Source: Apis mellifera (taxonomy: Eukaryota > Arthropoda > Insecta > Hymenoptera > Apidae). Taken from it: 64,000 nt of DNA. The notes beneath the pieces were generated by a model. The model saw only the letters and a list, made by a program, of their open reading frames with translations, was not told where the DNA came from and did no database searches. The stretch lies in contig NC_037638.1 in NCBI RefSeq assembly GCF_003254395.2, positions 749,001 through 813,000 of the forward strand, read 5' to 3'. Of the stretch, positions 57,111-64,000 are shown in pieces. Position numbers and translations under genes: made by a program. Each line of letters opens with the position of its first letter. Position 1 is the first letter of the stretch.

Positions 57111-60100
57111 ATTCCTTAGAGGCAGAGTCGAAAAAGTAACCAGTTAAAAAAATTTATTTAGAAAGTCACTTTAACTAATTATATATTAAAATGCTCGAAT
57201 AACATTTATAACATATATAACATAGATATTATCCGTTTTTCACATAACCTCGATTATTTCCAATTATTATTTTACGAACGATAAATTATATCGAGATAAG
57301 TTTATTTATAATCTTCGACTATTAAATTCTGCCGTTCTGCTGTTTGCAGGAATGCATCGTTCGAGGAAGAAAGAACATCGTCGACGACGTTATTATCGTC
57401 GATATTAACGTGCACGCGTAGAAATCGATTCGATCTCGATGGGTCTACCGCATACCCCGACCGATGAAATATCGGAACGGCCTTTTATACGGATCGTTCC
57501 GCGGTAGTTAGCCTCCGCCGGGTCGAACACGCGTGTATACAAGGGCAGGTGCACACACGCACCGTGCGTAGGCAGTAACGAACAATCAACGGCGCCCGTT
57601 ACAACCGTGATTTTATGTTCCAATTTGCAAACGCGACGTTTAAAGGGCCGCTCGACCGTTCCCAACCACCAGCGCACCCATCGTCATCCTCGTCATCGAG
57701 TTTCGTCGTTGTCCTTACGGCTCCCCCCTCCCCACCCCACCTCCTCCTCCTCCGCTCGTCCTTTTTTCTTTTCGCGGCGCGCACGGCCGTGAGAAGAGAT
57801 TACCAGAGTTAAAGCCAGCTTTCTGCCGCGCAAAAAACGTCGTAACATTCGCGGTGGATACGCGGTTGCCGAGGCGAATTAACGAGTCTATGGAACGTGC
57901 TCCCGATATTGATACGAAAACTCGTTTTTAGAAAGATCGTATAATAGGAAAGGCGTATAATTGAAAATATTTCGAGAAAATTATTACGTTATACACGCGT
58001 AAGCAGGATGTTTAATTCCTTGACGAAGCACGAGCTCCGGTTATTAAAGTTGGTTGATCACGGTTGATCGATAGATCCGCGATATTTTTTTTTCCTTCTT
58101 GTAAATATATACGTTGCATGGAAATTGAAATTGATGAAAGTTCGAAATAATATTTTTATAATTATATACACCGTATTCGTATTCGTTGTTACGCGCACAC
58201 GCAGGAAGGAAATAATCCTTTCGGTAATAAGATTTCGCGATGAGATCGCGAACGAGATTACGAGGATATGATTTGCATAAACTCTAAAGATCAGGATCGA
58301 ACAATAAACGTAAATAATTAGCTGTATTCTTAAACTGTCGTAATAAATATCGCGCGTTCATCGTTCTACTTTCTCTCTCTCTCTCTCTCTCTCTCGCCCG
58401 TTCTCTCGCCTCGGTTAGCTAAATTATATATTTTTTTTCGATCGTGCCTCGATTACGAGGCGAGTTATCGCTTACTTAATAACGCGACGTACGAAATCGA
58501 CGTCGCGAAACGAGATCACGGAAGAGCTAATCCTTCCTTTCTACTTCTTGTTATTAAAACAAGTCGAATATTTAAAGGTTTCAAATATTAAATTAAAATT
58601 GAACGTAGTAGACGTAGTTTTTTTTTTGAAAAAAATTTCCTTTGAAAAGGTACGCGTGTGAGCGAGATGTATCGGTTTTTTAATTAATCTATCCTGTCCA
58701 ATCGACAAGACGTTGATTGGAAGGCGTAAAGGAGCAGCGGACCGCTCTTGCCTCGGATCACGTACACGATCTGGAACGTACGAGGATCTAGGAATTCGAG
58801 AAAGAAACTTTGAAATGTTGTACGACGGGATCCTCGTATGCGAGGTTGATTCATCCGGATCAAAGGCCCCGTTTAACCCTCGGATGGACCGAACTTCGCC
58901 AAATCCAAAACGAAATCAAATCCGTGAAATGAAGAAAAAAAATATACCATGATATTTATTCCATCGTTCTCGAAGATCGACGTGGTTATCGTTATCGTGG
59001 GAAGGGCTCGTTGGCGGGAGGAGGAATTCTCGTGGTCCATTTGCAATTCGAAATTGTTTTGGAAACTAATTTCTACGCGGAGGGGGGAGGAAGGGACGCG
59101 GATACCGCACTGTCGTGTACAGAGGCTTCCGTTAAATTAGATTAGTTCTCGGATGTTCGTTACAACGTTCGGCTGCGAGTTGCGTTACCTCGTTACGCCA
59201 CGTTGGACCACGCCACGTCAATCTCACCGGGGAGTCCCACCTCGGCCACCCGGTCACGAGTTTCCCAATTTTTACTTATTCTCCGCTGCAAGTTATCGCC
59301 CGGCGAAAGTTTAGATTGCGATAGAAAAAAAAGAGAGAGAGAGAAAAAGGAACACCCTCCATTACAAGTTAAATTGTTCGTACCCGTGATCGAATCGAAT
59401 GAAGGGGATGAGATTCTCGAACTGAGAGAATTATTCGAGGGTAACATCTAATAGTTAGATATTTTATTAAAAAAACATCGGTTGAAATCATTCTTTTCCA
59501 ATTGCAATTTTTCTTAATTAATCTTTCGATGGGTTGGATTTTTTGGTCTTCCGAATTTTGTAAGTTTTTACAAAGAGGAAAAAAAGCTGTTTACTGTAAA
59601 CTCGTTGAAAACAGGGGGATCGTCAAGTTGGCTGGAATCGAAGGTGGCGAAACTAATCCCATTCCACGAGGAGGACGTTCCGTGGGATGTAATCAAACTT
59701 CCGCAGGTGGAACTGCAACTCTGTCGGAAGTTCGACGAGGCGACAACAACCGGCCGACAATTTGTAAACTTTCCCTGCCTTGCGATATACCTGATCGAAC
59801 GAAGCTTTCAAATAGACTCGATGATATGATCAAACATCTTTAAAAATAAACGAACGTAATCCGAACTCGTTTCTAGGCTAAGAATACAACGTAATCCGAA
59901 AATTAAAGAAAGAAGAAAGAAGAAAAAGAAGGAACAAGGCCTTTTATTCTTAGAACAGCTCTCCTCCCTTCTCTCGAATCGAAAGAAGAGGAAAGAAGAG
60001 AAGGAAGAGGAAAAAAAAGGGAGAGGCGAGAAGGAGAGGAAGGAGATTCGCGACAACTCGGGCCACTCGCACGATTTACCGGCCGCCGGTTCGTGGCCAA

Positions 60101-60428
60101 CCATTTAATCGATTAATCAATTAAGCGGCCGATTAATTATCGAAGCGGGGCCGCGGTGTGAAGGCAGAGGGGGGGGAGGACGGCGGTAATTAAATCGTCG
60201 CGTCGGGAGCAATCGGACGCGGTCGAGGGAGCCCGACGAGAGGCCACAAATGATTTTGTCGTAACGACGTGGAGAGCACCCCGGGCCCAACCCTGCCCGG
60301 CTAATTAAGTCTTAGTCGTATTCGTCTCTTTCTTTCCTTTTTTCTTCCACGATCGCCGTACGTTGCCTCGAACGGCCCCTCCGAACCCCTCCATCCATTC
60401 TCGATCCGCCTCCTCTCCTCCGCCAACG
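57111..60428. other. Unique region, no recognised gene
   Basis: Alternating AT-rich (57110-57400, 57890-58700) and GC-richer blocks. A (CT)n run lies at 58370-58394. Plus frames at 59502-59843 and 59605-59829 overlap in different phases. The second reads LIPFHEEDVPWDVIKLPQVE with balanced composition but matches no family I know. 60,095-60,320 combines TAAT motifs with CpG-rich DNA and may be regulatory. Confidence 0.45.
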
Positions 60429-60452
60429 GTATGTATGTATGTATGTATGTAT
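60429..60452 (+). repeat. (GTAT)n tetranucleotide microsatellite
   Basis: Six perfect GTAT units followed by GCTGG. Confidence 0.95.
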
Positions 60453-60589
60453 GCTGGTAGCATACGCCAATGTTATCCAACGTTATCGGATTCGCGCGTT
60501 TCTCATCTCGCTGTTATACGCCCGTATTCGAGTCTTTTTTTCTTTTCTATTTTTTCTCAATTTTCCCAGGCAGATGTTCCTCGTTTGCG

Positions 60590-61960
60590 TATCAATGCTA
60601 CGTATCGAGGTTCGATTTTTTCTTTTTTTTTTTTGATTCTTTTAAATTTTCGAAAGCAGAAGTTTCTCGTTTACGTATCGATGGGATATTCGAGGTTCGA
60701 TTTCGTTTAATTTTTCTAAATTTTCCGTATACGTTTCTCATTTCGAAGCTTTCATAATATTTCATGTGGTATTTTTTTAAATTTCTTCTATATTTTTCGA
60801 AATAGATGTTCGTCATTTTAGATTTCTTATTTTAGAGCTTCTATATTTTCCAAAATAGACGTTCATTATTTTACATTTTATCGTTCTCGATCGTATATTC
60901 GGTTTTTTTTAATTTTTTCTAAATTTTCCGAAGCAGAAGTTTCTCATTTGCGTATCGATGGTATATTCGAGGTTCGATTTCTTTTCCTAATTTTAAATTT
61001 TTCTAAATTTATATGTTTCTTATTTCACAGTTACGATGATATATTCGATTTTCTTTAATTTTTTCTAAATTTTCCCAAACATTCGTCATTTTACATTTTA
61101 CAGTTCTCATTTCAGAGCTACGTCGATCGTATATTCGATTTTTTTTAATTTTTTCTAAATTTTTCAAAATAGACGTTCGTCATTTTACATTTCTCATTTT
61201 AGAGCTTCTACATTTTTCAAAATAGACTTTCATCATTTTATATTTTATATTTCTCATTTCAAAGCCACATCGTATATTCGATTTTCTTTAATTTTTTCTA
61301 AATTTTTCGAAGCAAACGTTCATCATTTTATATTTTACATTTCTCATTTCAGAGCTACGTCGATGGTATATATTTGAGATTCGATTTTTTTTAACTTTTC
61401 TAGCTACGTCTATAGTATATTCAAAGTTCAAAGATTCTTTTAAAATCTTTTCTAAACTTTCCAAAACACGTTCATCATTTTACATTTCTCATTTCAGAGC
61501 TTCTATATTTTCTAAAACAGACGTTCATCATTTTACATTTCTCATTTCAAAGCTACGTCGATGGTATATTCAAAGTTCGATTCTTTTAAAATCTTTTCTA
61601 AACTTTCTAAAACAGATATTTGTCATTTTACATTTCTCATTTTAAAACTCCTACATTTTCCAAAACAAACGTTCATCATTTTACATTTCTCATTTCAAAG
61701 CTACATTGATAATATATTCAAACTTCGATTCTTTTAAAATCTTTTCTAAACTTTCCAAAACAGACATTTTACATTTCTCATTTCAGAACTCCTACATTTT
61801 CCAAAACAAACGTTCATCATTTTACATTTCTCATTTCAGAGCTACATTGATGGTACATATTCGATTTTTTAAAATTTTTCTAAATTTTCCATACACATTT
61901 CCCATTCCACAGCTACATCAATTCTTTTAAAATCTTTTCTAAACTTTCCAACCCAAATGT
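60590..61960. repeat. AT-rich degenerate tandem array with CATTTTACATTTCTCATTTC
   Basis: Units combine CATTTTACATTTCTCATTTC, AGAGCTACGTCGATGGTATA, TTCGAGGTTCGATTC, TTTTAATTTTTTCTAAATTT and TTCCAAAACAGACGTTCATC. Copies are irregular and often drop one block, giving spacings from about 60 to 150 bp. The plus strand is T-rich throughout. No gene is seen. Confidence 0.88.
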
Positions 61961-62890
61961 TTGTAACTAAAAATTTCTCTTGCTCTATCTTCAACCAAGT
62001 TCACCTGTCCTCAAGGAGCAACTGGCGTGAGAACAGTCGCGGGAAGAGTCGCGGGACGAAGGACACCGATCCGAGAGCGATTCGCGCTCTCTCGTCGCGT
62101 ATCGTCGGGCTCGAGTTTCGCGATAACTGGAACGGAGACGATAATGCGACTAGGAGCCGTCGAAAAATCCGTGCCGGCATGGGCGTGGGAACCGCAAACA
62201 CCGACTACTCCCCTCCTCTCCTTTATCATCCTTCCGCACAAAAGAAGATAACGATTTTTCCTCTCCACCCAACTTTTTTCCTCCTCCCATTATTCGACAT
62301 ATCGAAAGCGTGAGAGTCGAAGAGGCGCGATGGTTTCGCGGCGGCAGATTGGATTCGAACGCAGCTGGAATTTCGAAAACGGAGAGAGAGAGGGGAGAGG
62401 ATCGATCAAATCACTCGGATGCGGGACAAAACGTTATTGTATCCTCGATCTTATCGAGCCCGGGAATTTGTTTGTCCATCGCGATTTTTTACGACTTGTT
62501 TGATTTATTTCAGAAATCGCACAATATATCATTTTGTCGAATCTATCCTCTTTCCATCGAATCCCTTTTCCAGACGATAGCCTGAAAAAAGTCTGGTTAT
62601 CCAGAGAGGGAGAAGACGATAAGGCGTGTAATTAAAGAAGAAAAGGGGATTCGTAATAATAATTTCGCCCAGCTGGCCGTTCGATCGCAACGGCGGTGCA
62701 ACGAGGTGAAGGCGCGTTCTCAGCCCGAGGGGTTTGTGATGAATTTCTCGCGAAATGTCTGGCATTAAACCGAGACCGAGTCGAGCGCCCAGGGCGCGTG
62801 CCGTGCGGAGCCGTGTATTTGTAATTCTAATGGCGAACCACCTCGAGTGGAGAGAGCGTTGTTTGCCCCGTAATAGTCCCCCTGGAATTC
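61961..62890. other. Unique GC-richer segment, no recognised gene
   Basis: Overlapping frames of 66-118 codons at 61957-62313 occur on both strands, and a 150-codon minus frame lies at 62529-62981. No domain is seen. A tRNA B-box-like GTTCGAATCC (minus strand, near 62353) has no pairing T-stem and no A box, so it is not a tRNA. Confidence 0.5.
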
Positions 62891-64000
62891 GGGACTCGGG
62901 GGAGCTTGGGGCCCTTCTGGAAACAGGAACCTTCCCCGAAACGGATAACTCGATATATTTAACGTATATTTCCAGCAACATTCAATTGTTAATCTTCTTC
63001 TTCAATGTAAAAAGAAAGCGTAAGGAAAAATTTCAGTAAAATTGTTTTTTGAAAATAATAATGTATTTGAAACGCCAGGATATTCTGGAAACGAAGCGAA
63101 GCCTGTTTTCAAATAAATAAATTATAATAATAATGTTATAATAATATAATAAGTTAAATAATAATGTTTTCAAATGAGTTTTCAAAATCACTTCTGAAAA
63201 CAGGAACCTTCCCCGAAACGGATAACTCGATATATTTAACGTATATTTCCAGCAACATTCAATTGTTGATCTTCTTCTCCAATCTCTGTTCTATTGTGTA
63301 TCATTTAAATGTAAAAAGAAGGGGAAGAAAATTTCAGTAAAATTGTTTTTTGAAAATAATAATGTATTCGAAACGCCAGGATATTTTGGAAGTTTTCAAA
63401 ATTATTTCTGAAAACAAGAACCTTCCTCGCAACATTCAATTGTTAATCTTCTTTTCCAATCTCTGTGCTATTGTGTATCATTTAAATGTAAAAAGAAAGG
63501 GGAAGGAAAAATTTCAATAAAATTGTTTTTTGAAAATAATAATGTATTTGAAACGCCAGGATATTCTGGAAATGAAACGAAGTCTGTTTTCAAATAAGTT
63601 TTCAAAATCACTTCTGAAAACAAGAACCTTCCTCGCAACATTCAATTGTTAATTTTCTTCTCCAATTTCTGTTCTATTGTGTATCATTTAAATGTAAAAA
63701 GAAAGGGTAAGGAAAAATTTCAGTAAAATTGTTTTTTGAAAGCAATAATGTATTTGAAACGCCAGGATATTCTGATTTTCAAAATCATTTCTGAAAACAA
63801 GAACCTTCCTCGCAACATTCAATTGTTAATTTTCTTCTCCAATTTCTATTCTATTGTGTATCATTTAAATGTAAAAGAAGAAAAAAGAAAGGGTAAGGAA
63901 AAATTTCAGTAAAATTGTTTTTTGAAAGCAATAATGTATTTGAAACGCCAGGATATTCTGGAAACGAAGCGAAGCCCATTTTCAAGTAAGTTTTCAAAAT
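62891..64000. repeat. Tandem array, unit about 175-280 bp, running off the window end
   Basis: TTCTGAAAACAGGAACCTTC or close variants recur near 62915, 63193, 63406, 63614 and 63790. Each copy is followed by AACATTCAATTGTTAATCTT, AATGTAAAAAGAAAGGGTAA, TTTCAGTAAAATTGTTTTTT and TTTGAAACGCCAGGATATTC. Early units carry a GATAACTCGATATATTTAAC block that later units lack, so units shorten along the array. The array is cut by the end of the window. Confidence 0.92.

Noticed and set aside
62340..62365. tRNA B-box-like GTTCGAATCC on the minus strand
   Set aside because: The sequences flanking the loop do not pair, and no cloverleaf can be drawn.

Overview
The window looks like nuclear DNA of a hymenopteran insect, most probably a bee. 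The case rests on three things visible in the sequence. First, AT-rich repeat blocks alternate with GC-richer islands full of CpG (TCGA, CGCG and TCGATCGA recur everywhere). Second, (GA)n/(CT)n, (GAG)n and (CTT)n microsatellites are very dense. Third, there is a decayed mariner (DD34D) transposon of a type common in bees. There are no prokaryotic operons or viral genes. No complete protein-coding gene, tRNA, rRNA or other known RNA gene could be recognised. The window is best read as a large intergenic or intronic stretch. Most open frames in it are chance openings in CpG-rich or low-complexity sequence.

Layout. About a quarter of the window (estimated by eye) is local tandem-repeat arrays, each with its own family: 420-1330, 6200-7110, 8448-9079, 9671-10500, 14560-16340, 18815-20700, 22991-24310, 34895-35482, 37066-38270, 39055-39350, 41681-43345, 60590-61960 and 62891 to the window end. 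Unit lengths mostly fall between about 70 and 320 bp. A 440-bp (GGAAA)n homopurine satellite lies at 4224-4663. An unusual long inverted repeat (arms of about 140 bp, spacer of about 830 bp) spans 2234-3348. Between the arrays lie GC-richer unique segments with no recognisable coding content.

Mobile DNA. A mariner copy at 46819-47724 keeps both terminal inverted repeats. It has lost the start of its transposase and the third catalytic Asp, and it carries frameshifts. A second, much more decayed relic at about 52613-53152 (minus strand) has a TA-CAGT end, repeated CGGATAATAGAAT motifs and a peptide resembling the CENP-B/Tigger helix-turn-helix. It is interpreted as a pogo/Tigger-like element.

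Possible genic signals are weak. At 21814-21878 two overlapping, oppositely oriented exon-like intervals with good splice consensus lie next to a (CT)n tract. At 27526-27663 a 45-codon ORF starts in a good ATG context between purine satellites. A few regions (24990-25130, 43560-43690, 60095-60320) carry clustered TAAT/ATTA homeodomain-type motifs and could be regulatory. RNA-seq and comparison with other bee genomes would decide these.
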